Shown here: one piece after another, positions 41,660 to 51,222 of the stretch
Layout: every line of letters begins with the position of its first letter
How positions within the stretch are numbered: position 1 is the stretch's first letter
Assembly: GCA_963707465.1 (NCBI GenBank)
Contig: CAVPQK010000015.1
Span: 2,046,001-2,110,000 of the forward strand
Length of the DNA stretch: 64,000 bases
From: Bog-159 sp963707465
GTDB lineage: Bacteria; Acidobacteriota; Terriglobia; Bryobacterales; Bryobacteraceae
Direction: 5' to 3'
Notes under the pieces: generated by a model
What the model saw: the letters and a program-made list of their open reading frames with translations, nothing else
Told to the model about the DNA's origin: nothing
Databases searched by the model: none
Translations under genes and position numbers: made by a program

Positions 41660-41901
41660 ACGTCCAACTTTCGCAGGCCGCCGTCGAGGGGCTGTCCGAC
41701 GCACCTCTGCCTGTCCAAAAGGCCTTCATCAAGCAAATTAATTATCTGGTCCGCAACCTTAACCACCCGTCGCTTCGCGCCAAGAAGTTTGACGAAGCTA
41801 GGGGTCGTTGGCAACCCCGCGTCAATGACGATTGGCGTTTTTACTTCACCATCGAGCGGGACACCTACCGCATCAGTGAGGCCGTCCCGCATCCCAAATA
41901 A
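41656..41901 (+). CDS. RelE/ParE-family toxin
   Basis: An 81-residue toxin of the RelE/ParE superfamily, with LPVQKAFIKQINYLVRNLNH, KKFDEARGRWQPRVNDDWRF and the ending DTYRISEAVPHPK. RelE homologues cleave mRNA on the ribosome; ParE homologues poison gyrase; which one applies is not evident. It is translationally coupled to the AbrB-type antitoxin gene. Confidence 0.88.
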   Translation: MNVQLSQAAVEGLSDAPLPVQKAFIKQINYLVRNLNHPSLRAKKFDEARGRWQPRVNDDWRFYFTIERDTYRISEAVPHPK

Positions 41902-42026
41902 CCTTCGAGTTTGCACGATGATTGCCGGACGGGGCGCGCACGGGCGGGTGGTCAGGAGGCTGGGGCTCCGGGCCCCGGCATATCATGGGCGAGCTACTTG
42001 TTTCTACCCGCACGATTGCGTCGGCC

Positions 42027-42104
42027 CTAATGATAGTCCTGCAGCCGAATATCGAACACGTCAGTGCCTTGGAAACGAAGAATAATTCGCCAGTTACCAT
42101 TGAG
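42027..42104 (-). pseudogene. HigB/RelE toxin C-terminal fragment
   Basis: On the minus strand the frame LNGNWRIILRFQGTDVFD and IRLQDYH ends at TAG 42029-42027. It closely follows the standard C-terminus of HigB-type toxins (xxNGNWRxxFRFxGxDAxDVxxxDYH). The preceding part is in another frame (containing KNAIDFYEIIADAINRQKG) and does not match the family. No antitoxin is seen behind it. I infer a remnant; a chance match is possible. Confidence 0.4.
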
Positions 42105-42310
42105 CCTTCCCTTTCTGGCGGTTTATCGCGTCGGCGATGATTTCGTAGAAGTCGATCGCATTCTTCACAGTGCGCAGAGATGGCCTTAAACGAACGCCAT
42201 TAAACGCTCGATCTCGCGCGGCTTCTCTGCCGATCGAAGCCAATTTCCGGCATGGCATTCATTTTCTTTTCGAAACGTGCCGTCTCGGGAGATCAGGTAC
42301 CGGTTGAGCA

Positions 42311-42607
42311 TCAACTCGCGAGTTTTTTCTCTTCTGCGTCCAGGGCTTCGTGCAAGAGCATCTTGACGTACGTTTGGTAACGTAACCCGCGCTTAGCAGC
42401 CAGCGCGCGCGCCCGCGCCAGTTCTTCCGGAGGGATACGAATCGTCACGGTTTCAGAGGCGCCGGGCAGGCTGGTTTGGCTTAAGCGACACACCTGTCCC
42501 TGTTGTCTCGCGGTCTAGAATCGTTCGGTAAGGACTTCGGGGTGCGCATCCCACCAGGCAGCTTCCTCTTCCTCGCTTGCAAATCTGGGAATGGGTTGGT
42601 GGTTCAT
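42311..42607 (-). pseudogene. BrnA/CopG-type antitoxin interrupted by an amber stop
   Basis: From ATG 42607 the frame reads MNHQPIPRFASEEEEAAWWD, then AHPEVLTERF followed by TAG (42517-42515). It continues in the same frame with VCRLSQTSLPGASETVTIRI and PPEELARARALAAKRG, ending in LLHEALDAEEKKLAS. The N-terminal half is a toxin-binding segment and the second half a ribbon-helix-helix (CopG-like) domain. The stop splits it into a 30-residue peptide and a possible 60-residue DNA-binding domain that could restart at 42493. The toxin gene upstream is also broken. Confidence 0.72.
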
Positions 42608-42611
42608 GAAC

Positions 42612-42892
42612 TCAGCCTTCGTCATACATTTCCCGCTGTTGTGGAGTCATATCGTAGGCCGTGACGAAGCGGACTGGGGCCCGCGGATGGTGAAGACGAA
42701 GGCCAGGCGGCGACCGGCGCCGGTCTCTCCCAGGGCAGGATAGCGGAGTTCTCCATGGATGAATTGTTCCTCAACGATGAGGGGGTCGTGGCGGTAGCAT
42801 TGCTCGGCCTCTTGGGGCGACACGGCATGGCGGGCAAGGTGGCTACGGTTGGCATCATCCCAATCGAAAGGCGCTGCTGGCGGACGCGCCAC
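42612..42892 (-). pseudogene. BrnT toxin gene with a frameshift
   Basis: The frame from ATG 42892 has FDWDDANRSHLARHAVSPQE and VEEQFIHGELRYPALGETGA, ending LAFVFTIRGPQ; these are BrnT signatures. A missing base near 42680 throws it out of frame (SASSRPTI, stop at 42647). The other frame supplies VRFVTAYDMTPQQREMYDEG up to TGA 42614-42612, the usual C-terminus. Restoring one base gives a normal 93-residue protein. BrnT is a ribonuclease-type toxin; its antitoxin gene lies 5 bp downstream. Confidence 0.78.
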
Positions 42893-42993
42893 ATGAGTGT
42901 ACCTGCATTGTATTTACCATATTCTGCGACCGGAAGTCAAAATCGTTCAACGCGGCAACGCGCCTTGATCATGAGGCCGTCGGTAAATTGATC

Positions 42994-43024
42994 GACAGCC
43001 GGCCGGGAGGCCTGTCCCACCTCA
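42994..43024. repeat. palindromic repeat, GGCCGGGAGGCCTGTCCCACCT type
   Basis: GACAGCCGGCCGGGAGGCCTGTC forms an imperfect hairpin followed by CCACCT. It resembles the element at 19059-19085, including the trailing ACCT. It touches the stop codon of the ADOP permease gene. Confidence 0.7.
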
Positions 43025-45493
43025 CTCGTAGCGCAGCGCGATCAGTGGATCGATCCGGGTAGCCCGGCGAGCCGGTATGTAGATCGCGCCGCAGGCTACC
43101 GCGGCCAGCGTGACCACCACCGCGCCGAATGCGATCGGGTCGTTGGCCTTCACGCCGAACAGGAGGCTCGAGAGCAGCCGCGTGAGGCCGAACGCGGCGG
43201 CCAGCCCTACCGCCAGCCCGATGCCCGCCAGCAGCAGGCCGCGCCCGATCACCATTCGTAGCATGTCGCCGCCGCTCGCGCCCAGCGCCACGCGGATGCC
43301 TATTTCCTGGGTCCGCTGCTCCACCGAATACGACATCAATCCGTATATTCCCAGGGCGGCCAGCAGCAGAGCCGTGCCCGCGAAAATGGTCAGCAGCAGC
43401 ATATTGAAATTCGAGCGCGCGGTGGATTCCGAGATCACCCGTTCCATCGTGCGGAATTTGGAAACCGGCAATTGCCCGTCCACCGCCAGGAACTCGCGCT
43501 GAATCGCGGCCGTCAGCGCCGTGGGTTCCTGCTGCGTGCGTAATACCCAGCTCAGCGGGATTACGCTGTTGGCAAGTTGCGTCAACCCATCGGTGACCTG
43601 GCTCGCCGGCACATACATCACGCCCTGATCGGAACCAGTCAGCCCATTTTCGCGTACGTTGCCGACGATGCCGACGACCTCGCGCGCGCTCTCTTCGAAC
43701 TGCGGGCCTAGGCCCTTGCCGAGTGTCATGCTGTGGCCCACGGGATCTTCCTGCTGAAAGTATTTCTTCGCGAACGCCTGGTTGACGATTATCACCCGGG
43801 CCGAGTTGCCGGTATCGTGCTCGCTGAACACGCGTCCCCGCACAAGCGGAATCTTGAACGCGGAAAAGTAGTGCGCGGATACGGATCGCCATTGCTCGTC
43901 GCCGTTGTACAGGTCGCCCTTCGACGGCGGCTTGCCCGCGATGTTGAAAGGCAAATCGATGCCGCCCTCAATGGGCAGCATCAGGGCGCTCGCGGCGGAC
44001 TGCACTCCCGGCAGGCCCTCGAGACGGGGCGTCATTTGACGGATGAGGTTGTCTACGTTCGCCGTGGTGTTGTAGCGGCCGCCGGACAGGGATGTCTGCA
44101 AAGTCAAAACATTATGCGGATCGAACCCGGGATTCACCGCGCGCAGGCTGGCGAACGTGCGGATCATCAAAGCCGCGCCCACCAGCAGGATTACCGCCAG
44201 CGCGATCTCGCTGATCACCAGGAAACCGCGCGCGCGATTCTGATGGCGGCCCGTTCCCGCGCGCCCGCTGGTGTCCTTCAGCGTCGAATTGACGTCCAGC
44301 CGGGAAACATGCACGGCCGGAAAGAGTCCGAACAGAATGCCTGTGGCAAAAGAAATCGCCAGGGTGAAACCCAGCACGCGCCAATCGAGCGCCGAGACTG
44401 CCGTCGCGGACTGCTGGCTGTCGCTGATATGCGGCAGGTTGCCCGGTGCGATTTCCAGCAATGCCCGCACACCCCACGCGCCAAGCAAAAAGCCAAGAAC
44501 GCCGCCTGCCAGGGCCAGTAACACGCTTTCGGTCAACAGTTGCCGCACGATGCGCAGGCGGTTGGCGCCAATCGCGGTGCGGATGGCCATTTCCCTCTGC
44601 CGCGTGGACGCGCGGGCAAGCTGCAGGTTTGCCACATTCGCGCAGGCGATCAGCAGCACGAAGGCCACCGCGCCGAGCAGGATCAGCAAAGGCCGCTTCA
44701 CATCACCTATTTGGGCTTCCTGCAGCGGCACCACCGCCACGCTCTCGTGGGCGTCCATCCACTTGGGATTAGCCTGCCGGAACCGTTCGCCAACGATCTT
44801 CATCTGGGCCTTGGCGGCCTGCAAAGTCGCGCCGGGCTTCAAGCGTCCCGCGACCAGCAGATAGTGACCCTGATTGGTGCTGTTCGGATCGGCCTGCAAG
44901 GGAATGAAGATATCCGCCGGCGGGTCGGACTTGAAGGTGGCCGGCAGGACTCCTATGACCGTGGTGGCCTCGCCGGCTATCTGCAGGGGCGTTCCCACCA
45001 GGCGCAGGTCGCCACCCAGGCGATGGCTGAAGAGTTGATAGCTGATGACCGCGACTTTCGGCCCATTCGGCATGTCCTCGTCGCCCGTGAATGTCCGGCC
45101 GATCACGGGAGACACGCCGAAAACCCGGAAAAATTCGGCGGATACGTGGATCCCCTTGACCTGCTCGGGGTGATCGCTGCCCCCGACATTCATGCCTGGG
45201 CCGGCGAAATCGTAAGCCGCCATGGCTTCGAAAACATCGTTCTTCTTCCAGGTATTGAATTTCGGGACGGAAGCCGAGTTGCCAGTGCCTTCGGGGAAAC
45301 CGCGGGCAATCTGCATGATCCGGTCGGGCTCCGGGTACGGCAAGGGCTTCAACAAGACTACGTTGATCACCGAGAAGATGGCTGTATTGGCGCCAATACC
45401 CAGGGCCAGAGCGGCGATGGCAATGGCCGTGAAACCGGGACTCTTCAGCAGCACGCGAAAGGCGTGCCGCAGGTCAGCCAGCAGACTCTCCAT
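43022..45493 (-). CDS. ADOP-family MacB/FtsX-like permease
   Basis: An 823-residue permease without ATPase. It begins MESLLADLRHAFRVLLKSPG, then the first helix with IAALALGIGANTAIFSVINV, a periplasmic domain, the first FtsX unit (LGAVAFVLLIACANVANLQL), a second periplasmic domain and the second FtsX unit (LLAALGIYGLMSYSVEQRTQ), ending PARRATRIDPLIALRYE. The cytoplasmic prefix domain seen in the 2557 and 45601 relatives is absent. An upstream TTG at 45529 would add 12 residues, but the ATG at 45493 gives the standard N-terminus. It is divergent from the ADOP pseudogene. Confidence 0.9.
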   Translation of the reverse strand: MESLLADLRHAFRVLLKSPGFTAIAIAALALGIGANTAIFSVINVVLLKPLPYPEPDRIMQIARGFPEGTGNSASVPKFNTWKKNDVFEAMAAYDFAGPGMNVGGSDHPEQVKGIHVSAEFFRVFGVSPVIGRTFTGDEDMPNGPKVAVISYQLFSHRLGGDLRLVGTPLQIAGEATTVIGVLPATFKSDPPADIFIPLQADPNSTNQGHYLLVAGRLKPGATLQAAKAQMKIVGERFRQANPKWMDAHESVAVVPLQEAQIGDVKRPLLILLGAVAFVLLIACANVANLQLARASTRQREMAIRTAIGANRLRIVRQLLTESVLLALAGGVLGFLLGAWGVRALLEIAPGNLPHISDSQQSATAVSALDWRVLGFTLAISFATGILFGLFPAVHVSRLDVNSTLKDTSGRAGTGRHQNRARGFLVISEIALAVILLVGAALMIRTFASLRAVNPGFDPHNVLTLQTSLSGGRYNTTANVDNLIRQMTPRLEGLPGVQSAASALMLPIEGGIDLPFNIAGKPPSKGDLYNGDEQWRSVSAHYFSAFKIPLVRGRVFSEHDTGNSARVIIVNQAFAKKYFQQEDPVGHSMTLGKGLGPQFEESAREVVGIVGNVRENGLTGSDQGVMYVPASQVTDGLTQLANSVIPLSWVLRTQQEPTALTAAIQREFLAVDGQLPVSKFRTMERVISESTARSNFNMLLLTIFAGTALLLAALGIYGLMSYSVEQRTQEIGIRVALGASGGDMLRMVIGRGLLLAGIGLAVGLAAAFGLTRLLSSLLFGVKANDPIAFGAVVVTLAAVACGAIYIPARRATRIDPLIALRYE

Positions 45494-45547
45494 ACCTGGA
45501 TTACGACCGAAGCCGCTGAAGAGTTTCAATTTTTCTCTCGGAATGCC

Positions 45548-45576
45548 GTGACATTCTGCAGATCGCCGCGTAGAAT
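45548..45576 (+). promoter_or_regulatory. promoter of the ADOP pseudogene
   Basis: GTGACA at 45548-45553 and TAGAAT at 45571-45576 are spaced by 17 bp, 24 bp in front of the start codon at 45601. It lies in the short divergent gap between two ADOP loci. Confidence 0.4.
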
Positions 45577-45600
45577 ACGTGTAGAAGTTCTAGGTAACGT

Positions 45601-48164
45601 ATGGGAATGTCTTGGATCAGCGCCTTAATTCGGCGGAAACGCTTCGACCGGCAGCTTGCCGCCGAGATCGAATTCCACATCGAAGGCCGCACGCGGGATC
45701 TGGTAAAGGCCGGAGTCCCTGCCGCGGAAGCGGGCCGGCGCGCGCGCATTGAGTTTGGCGGGGTAGAAGGCGTGAAGGACGATTGCCGGGACGTCCGCCG
45801 CGGCCAGATCGTGGAAGAGCTATCGAAGGATCTGCACTACGCGTTGCGCGTCTTCCGGAAGACGCCCGCGTTCAGCATGGCGGCGATGGGCACACTGGCG
45901 CTGGGCATTGGAGCTTGCACTGCCATCTTCACGGTCGTGGATGGCGTGTTGCTACGTCCGTTGCCGTATCCGGAACCGGACCGCCTGGTCAGGCCGCTCA
46001 CCAAGAATCCTCCGCTGGGAATCAAAAACGGTCCGACGTCATTGTCGGACTATCTGGACTGGCGCGCCAGCGGCGTGTTCGAGAGGTTTGGAATTTACCT
46101 TTCGGACAATATCGTCCTTTCGGTGGGTGGACAATCTGATCGCGTCGCCGGCATCACGGCGACCGGCGGCGTCTTGTCCGCGCTAAAAGTCAAGCCCCTG
46201 GCCGGCCGCATCTTCACACCCGAAGAAAGCAAGCCCAGCTCGACGCCCGTAGCCATGGTAACCGAGCGGACGTGGCGCAGGCGTTTTGGCGCGGATCCCA
46301 AACTGCTGGGCAGCGCCATCAAGCTGAACGGGCAACCCGTCACGGTAGTCGGCATCCTGCCGGGAAGTTTCACCTTCGAAGGCGATCCGGAAGTGTGGAC
46401 GTCCCCGATATCCACCGGCGACGAAGTGCCGAGGGACAACCGGTATTGGAGCGCCTTAGCGCGCTTGCGGACCGGCGCGACTTTGGGGCAGACCAGCGTA
46501 CAACTGGACCACATCAGCCGCCGGTTGGCGGCGGCTTATGCGGCGTCAAGCGGTGGTTGGGGCGTGGATATCGTCACGCTAAAAGAGGACATGGTCGGCG
46601 ACACGCGCGCGCAACTTCTGGTGCTGCTGGGAGCGGTGGGGTTTGTGTGGCTGATGGTGTGCGCCAATATCGCTACCCTGCTCCTGGTGCGAGCTTCCGG
46701 CCGGGGCCGTGAGATGGCCGTGCGGGCGGCATTGGGCGCGAGTGGCGCCCGCCTGGTGCGGCAGTTGGCGACCGAGAGCCTGGTGCTGGTGCTGGCCGGC
46801 GGCGCGGCGGGCATTGGCATGGCATTGGCAGTTTCATTGCTTCGCGAATACGGACCGGCGGACCTGCCGCGGCTCGACCAGATTCACGTGGGTGCGATTT
46901 CCGTGGCGTTCACGTTGGGTATTGCCGTGGTGACTGGATTGCTTTGCAGCCTGGGGCCTCTAGTCCAGGCGCGCAGACATCATCCTGGCCCGGGTTTGCA
47001 GGAATCCGCACGCGGTTCCACCGGAGGCCGCCGGCACACGCTCACGCGCTCCGCATTGGTGATGACGGAGGTAGCGTTATCGATCGTCTTGCTGACGGGA
47101 TCGGGCCTCCTGATCAAGAGCTTTTGAAACCTGCTTCATCAGGATGCCGGATTCCGCACCAACGGTTTGCTGACCTTCTTCCTTTCGCTCCCACATTCCA
47201 AAGTGATGGAAAACGGCCAGTACCAAAAGGCGAAAGTGTCGCGCTACGTGGATACGGTAACCGCGCGCCTGCAATCCATCCCCGGCGTGCAACATGCGGG
47301 ACTGGGGATGTCCTTGCCGCTGGGCGGCGGCGGATGGCAGGTCTGGTCGAGATTCTGGGTTGCCGGCGAGGGAAACAGCCACGCCGGCGGTCGGGGCGGA
47401 CATTCACGGATCGGGACGGCGAACACGCGCCGCCGGTGACGATCATTAAGGAGGAGTTCGCCCGCCAGAAGTTCGCGCACCGGAATCCCATCGGCAGGCG
47501 CATCGGTATCGAAGATGGCAAGGAGACGTTTGAAATCGTGGGGGTGGTGGGCAGTCTGAAATCCGGCGGGCTGCAGGAGCCTGCGCCACCCCAAATGTAT
47601 GCGCCGATGAGGCAACACCCCGTGCCTATGCTGGCCGCGTTCTTGCGCACCACGGGCGATCCGGCCGTAGTGAGCCGCGCCGTTCAGCAGGCGGTCCTTG
47701 CCGTGGACCCCGATGTGCCGTCTTACCGAATGCGCACCGGCGATCAACTGTTGGGGCGCTCGCTCGCCCGGCGCAGATTGCTGATGGCGCTGATCTCTTC
47801 GTTCGCCGCCATCGCCCTGGTGCTGGCGTTGCTCGGGTTATACGGAGTGCTGGCCTATGGAGTGGCGCAGCGTACGCGTGAGATCGGCATTCGCATGGCT
47901 CTGGGAGCAGCGGCCGGACAGGTGCTGGCCGGTGTCGTGCGGCAGGGGATGACCATCGCCGCGGTGGGCGCGATGGCGGGCCTGGCGGGAGCGCTGGCCG
48001 TCACGCGCGTGCTGAAGGATGCGCTGTACAACGTCAACCCGTTGGATGCCGGCGTGCTGCTGGTGGCTCCGGCCGCGCTGCTTCTGGTGGCCTTGCTGGC
48101 GTGCGCGATTCCGGCGCGGCGGGCGGCGCGGACCGACCCGGTGCTTGCCCTCCGGCACGAGTGA
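45601..48164 (+). pseudogene. ADOP-family permease pseudogene
   Basis: The N-terminal 508 residues are intact: a cytoplasmic prefix (RQLAAEIEFHIEGRTRDLVK), first helix (MGTLALGIGACTAIFTVVDG), periplasmic domain and first FtsX unit. At 47125-47127 a TGA replaces the expected Trp codon after LLIKSF. The frame continues as NLLHQDAGFRTNGLLTFFLS up to WSRFWVAGEG near 47370. About 30 residues are then missing, and the rest (RTFTDRDGEHAPPVTIIKEE onward) is in another frame, ending PARRAARTDPVLALRHE at 48164. One nonsense change and one deletion thus disable it, while the C-terminal half is otherwise well conserved, so the loss is recent. Confidence 0.88.
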
Positions 48165-48174
48165 CGCCGCGGCA

Positions 48175-48720
48175 CTATACCGCCTGCTTCACCTTCTTCG
48201 CAAATTTGTGCCGGAACTTCTGGACCTTCGGCGCCACGATGTACGAACAATAAGGCTGCTGCGGATTGTTGGCGAAGTATTCCTGATGATAATCTTCCGC
48301 GAGGTAGAACGTGGATGCGGGAGCGACTTCGGTTACGATCGGGTCGTGGAAAGCCTTGGCCGCCGTGAGCTCGCGAATCACTACCTCGGCGGTCGAGCGC
48401 TGCTCGTCCGAGTGATAGAAGATCGCGGAGCGGTATTGCGTTCCCGCGTCGTTGCCCTGCCGGTTCAGAGTAGTCGGATCGTGAATGGCGAAGAAGACTT
48501 CCAGGATGTCGCGGAAGGAAGCCGCATCCGGATCGAAGGTGACTTGCACTACCTCAGCGTGGCCCGTGCGGCCGGTACACACGTCGCGATACGTGGGATT
48601 CGGCTGGCGGCCGCCCATGTATCCGGATTCGACGGAGAGCACGCCCTCCATGTCGTCATAAACAGCTTCCAGGCACCAAAAACATCCCCCGGCGAGCGTA
48701 GCGGTTTCGCGTTTGGACAT
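48175..48720 (-). CDS. msrA: peptide methionine-S-sulfoxide reductase
   Basis: A 181-residue MsrA that repairs oxidised methionine. The active-site motif AGGCFWCLEAVYD is near the N-terminus, with VESGYMGGRQPNPTY and GTQYRSAIFYHSDEQ following. The C-terminus lacks the extra domain found in MsrAB fusions. The start is set at 48720 (MSKRETATLAGG); an upstream ATG would add six residues. It follows the YceI gene by 4 bp on the same strand. Confidence 0.95.
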   Translation of the reverse strand: MSKRETATLAGGCFWCLEAVYDDMEGVLSVESGYMGGRQPNPTYRDVCTGRTGHAEVVQVTFDPDAASFRDILEVFFAIHDPTTLNRQGNDAGTQYRSAIFYHSDEQRSTAEVVIRELTAAKAFHDPIVTEVAPASTFYLAEDYHQEYFANNPQQPYCSYIVAPKVQKFRHKFAKKVKQAV

Positions 48721-48724
48721 GGTC

Positions 48725-49252
48725 TTAGGGTAGCGCATCCGTGGCAGCCTCGATCTCCACTTTGTCGCTCACGCGCAGCAGGAACGTGCTGGGATTTTTC
48801 ATTCCCCATTTCACATAAGGGATGGTGAAGTTCGTCTTGATGGATGCCTGGCCGTTGGTCATCTGCACCTGGACCGGAATTGTAATCTCATGCGCCGCGC
48901 CGTGAATGCGAAACACGCCGTGCACCTGAATTTGCGATACACCTTGCGGGGCCACCACGCCATCAACGCGGTCCGGCGTAAAGACGATCTCCGGATACTT
49001 CGCGCTTTCGAGGATCTCCTGGTGCATACGGCGGTCGCGCGAATCGTCGCCGCTGGCGCCGCTCGAGGCATCCACCACCACAACGCCCGAAATCTGGCCG
49101 GTGGCCGGATCGAAGCGGACGTTGCCGTGCGCCAGCTTGAAGCTGCCGTGCACCGTGTGGAGAGTGGCGGCGAGCTTGAATTGAATGGTGGTATGCGCGG
49201 GGTCCGGGTTCAGCGCCACGGCCAGTGCGGTCAGGAACAGGGCGGCATGCAT
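48725..49252 (-). CDS. YceI-family exported lipocalin-like protein
   Basis: A 175-residue protein with a signal peptide (MHAALFLTALAVALN). The YceI domain shows HTTIQFKLAATLHTVHGSFK, FDPATGQISGVVVVD, a HQEILESAKYPEIVFTP segment and a closing beta strand region. YceI proteins form a hydrophobic barrel that binds polyisoprenoid or fatty acid-like ligands. It shares 22 bp with the end of the upstream flavoprotein gene and is 4 bp before msrA, so all three may be one operon. Confidence 0.88.
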   Translation of the reverse strand: MHAALFLTALAVALNPDPAHTTIQFKLAATLHTVHGSFKLAHGNVRFDPATGQISGVVVVDASSGASGDDSRDRRMHQEILESAKYPEIVFTPDRVDGVVAPQGVSQIQVHGVFRIHGAAHEITIPVQVQMTNGQASIKTNFTIPYVKWGMKNPSTFLLRVSDKVEIEAATDALP

Positions 49253-50286
49253 AGATGGAAGGATAGCAGCGATTGAAAGATGCGCGGCTCGAAGGCCATG
49301 GCGCGGAATGCGGGCTGGCGAAGCCATGTGCGCCGGCCGATGGTGAGCATCAGTTTAGACATCACCGTTGGGCGCCGCGCCAGTAGGCGATGCGCGGCCT
49401 GGTAAGGCGCGAGATCTCCGCATGCCAGGCTCTCGGCCAGCGCGATCGCCTGGTGGAACGCGAGGCACAGCCCTTCGCCGGTGATCGCATCCACGGAGCC
49501 GGAGGCGTCCCCGATGAGCGCGACATTACCGCGATAAACGCGGGGAAGGCTGTGAGTTGCAGTGACGGCGCCGCGTTCGGCAGTCGCGTGCGGCGCTCCC
49601 GCCAGGCGTGCGGTAAGTTGCGGGAACTGCGCCAATGCGTCATCTAACCGCAGCCGCCGATCGCGGGAAATGAGCGCGGCGCACACCTCCCGCTCGCCGA
49701 CCGGCGTCACATAGATCTGGCAACCCCGGCCCCAGTGCAATTCCATATAGTCGCTCCAGGGCGCCAAGCTGTAGTGGATGCGGAAGCCGAAGCGCTGGTT
49801 CGCCGGGGGCTTGGCGGCGAGCCCGGCCCATCGTCTCACGCGAGAGTGAAAGCCATCCGCGCCGGCGATCCAACGGGTGCCGATGGTTTCGCCCGCGACC
49901 GTGACGCCGTCCACCCCGATGCGCTCCACCGGCGCGCCCCATAACAGGCGCACGCCGGCTGCTGTCGCTGCTTCCACCATCCTGGAATGTAAGACCGTAC
50001 GGCGCACACCGAGCGCATATCCTTCCGGAAACGCAGCCCCCACGGAAACGCCGCGGTCCACGAATCGAATGCCGCCGAACGGGTGGGCGTCCGCGGCGTC
50101 CAGTTTCACACCGAGGCTGCGCAGCGCGGCCAGACCATCGGGCATCAACCCTTCGCCGCAGGCTTTGTCGATGGGCGGTCGCGCGCCATCCGCAACTAAT
50201 ACATCGAAACCCTTGCGGCGCGCGGCGAGGGCGGCTGCGAGGCCCGCGGGGCCGCCACCAATTACGAATAAGTCCGTTGGCTGCAA
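49231..50286 (-). CDS. FAD-dependent oxidoreductase, geranylgeranyl-reductase-like
   Basis: A 351-residue flavoprotein. The FAD-binding N-terminus reads LFVIGGGPAGLAAALAARRK with a matching acidic residue in VLVADGARP; CGEGLMPDGLAALR is typical of the geranylgeranyl reductase/halogenase-like group; VALIGDASGSVDAITGEG is the second FAD motif. It probably reduces or hydroxylates a lipid or polyketide substrate; the substrate is unknown. Its 3' end overlaps the YceI start. Confidence 0.88.
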   Translation of the reverse strand: MQPTDLFVIGGGPAGLAAALAARRKGFDVLVADGARPPIDKACGEGLMPDGLAALRSLGVKLDAADAHPFGGIRFVDRGVSVGAAFPEGYALGVRRTVLHSRMVEAATAAGVRLLWGAPVERIGVDGVTVAGETIGTRWIAGADGFHSRVRRWAGLAAKPPANQRFGFRIHYSLAPWSDYMELHWGRGCQIYVTPVGEREVCAALISRDRRLRLDDALAQFPQLTARLAGAPHATAERGAVTATHSLPRVYRGNVALIGDASGSVDAITGEGLCLAFHQAIALAESLACGDLAPYQAAHRLLARRPTVMSKLMLTIGRRTWLRQPAFRAMAFEPRIFQSLLSFHLCMPPCS

Positions 50287-50331
50287 TAACGGCAGACGGA
50301 TGCGGCCGTAATTGGGTTCCGGTTATGGATG

Positions 50332-51189
50332 TTAAGAACTCATGCTGTCCAGGTATCGGAAGCTCTTGCGCAGCGATTCGATCGGGTCGCCCGGCGTCTC
50401 ATCCTGTTCGACGAAATAATGTTTCACGCCGGCTTGTTTGGCGGCGCGGATAACCGCAGGGAAATCGACCACGCCATCGCTTAGATCGTGAAATGCCGTG
50501 CGCGGGATATTCTCATTAAAGCGCGGCTCGACGCCCGGCGCGACATTCTTCAGGTGCACCAGCGGGATGCGATCGCCGTATTGTTGCAGAATGCTCACCG
50601 GATCGACGCCCGCCACGTGCGCCCACATGACGTCGAGTTCAAGAGAGACCAGCTTCGGGTCGGTGCTTTTCATCAGCACGTCGAGCAATCTGCCATCCGG
50701 TGTGGGTTGGTATTCGAATGCGTGATTGTGATAGCAGAGGCGCATGCCGGCTTTGCGCGACAGTTCGCCGGCGCGGTTCAGGGTGTCGCCCAGTTTGCGA
50801 ATCATTTCGACGCCGCCGCGGTCCCGCGGGTCGATCCACGGGCAGACCACGTATTCGAAGCCGCGCTGCCTGGCGTCTTCGAGCGCGGCCGGCAGCTTCT
50901 CCGGCTGGTGGATAAAGAACTGCGGGTTGAGGTGTACGCTAACGGCCTTCAGCGAAGTCTGCTTCAGGCTGGGCCAGATGGCGTCCAGGCCATCCGCCGT
51001 GCATTCCACTTCGCGATAGCCGATCTGCTCGATGGCGCGCAAGGTTTCGAGCGGTTTCTTGGGCAAAATAGTGCGCACGGTATAAAGCTGCACGCCGACG
51101 GTCGAGAGGGCGCGGGCGCGGAGGGAAGCGGCCGTAGACATGGCGGCGGCAGTCAGAAACGAGCGGCGGGAGACGGAGCGCATTCCCAT
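50332..51189 (-). CDS. Tat-exported sugar phosphate isomerase/epimerase-like protein
   Basis: A 285-residue TIM-barrel protein. The N-terminus RSVSRRSFLTAAAMSTAASL is a twin-arginine signal. The body has VGVQLYTVRTILPKKPLETL, REVECTADGLDA, MRLCYHNHAFEYQPTPDG (metal ligands His and Glu) and LELDVMWAHVAGVDP, all typical of xylose-isomerase-like TIM barrels. Such exported members are numerous in acidobacteria and planctomycetes. The sugar substrate is unknown. It is divergent from no gene and follows the ADOP gene on the same strand by 33 bp. Confidence 0.88.
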   Translation of the reverse strand: MGMRSVSRRSFLTAAAMSTAASLRARALSTVGVQLYTVRTILPKKPLETLRAIEQIGYREVECTADGLDAIWPSLKQTSLKAVSVHLNPQFFIHQPEKLPAALEDARQRGFEYVVCPWIDPRDRGGVEMIRKLGDTLNRAGELSRKAGMRLCYHNHAFEYQPTPDGRLLDVLMKSTDPKLVSLELDVMWAHVAGVDPVSILQQYGDRIPLVHLKNVAPGVEPRFNENIPRTAFHDLSDGVVDFPAVIRAAKQAGVKHYFVEQDETPGDPIESLRKSFRYLDSMSS

Positions 51190-51222
51190 ATGGTATAGCA
51201 GACCGCGCGCATCGTGGCCTGC

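Noticed and set aside
1275..42517. Reassignment of TAG as a sense codon, suggested by amber codons inside higB and the BrnA-type gene
   Set aside because: TAG ends intact genes in the window, for example dapD (11400-11402) and the first ADOP gene (5197-5199).
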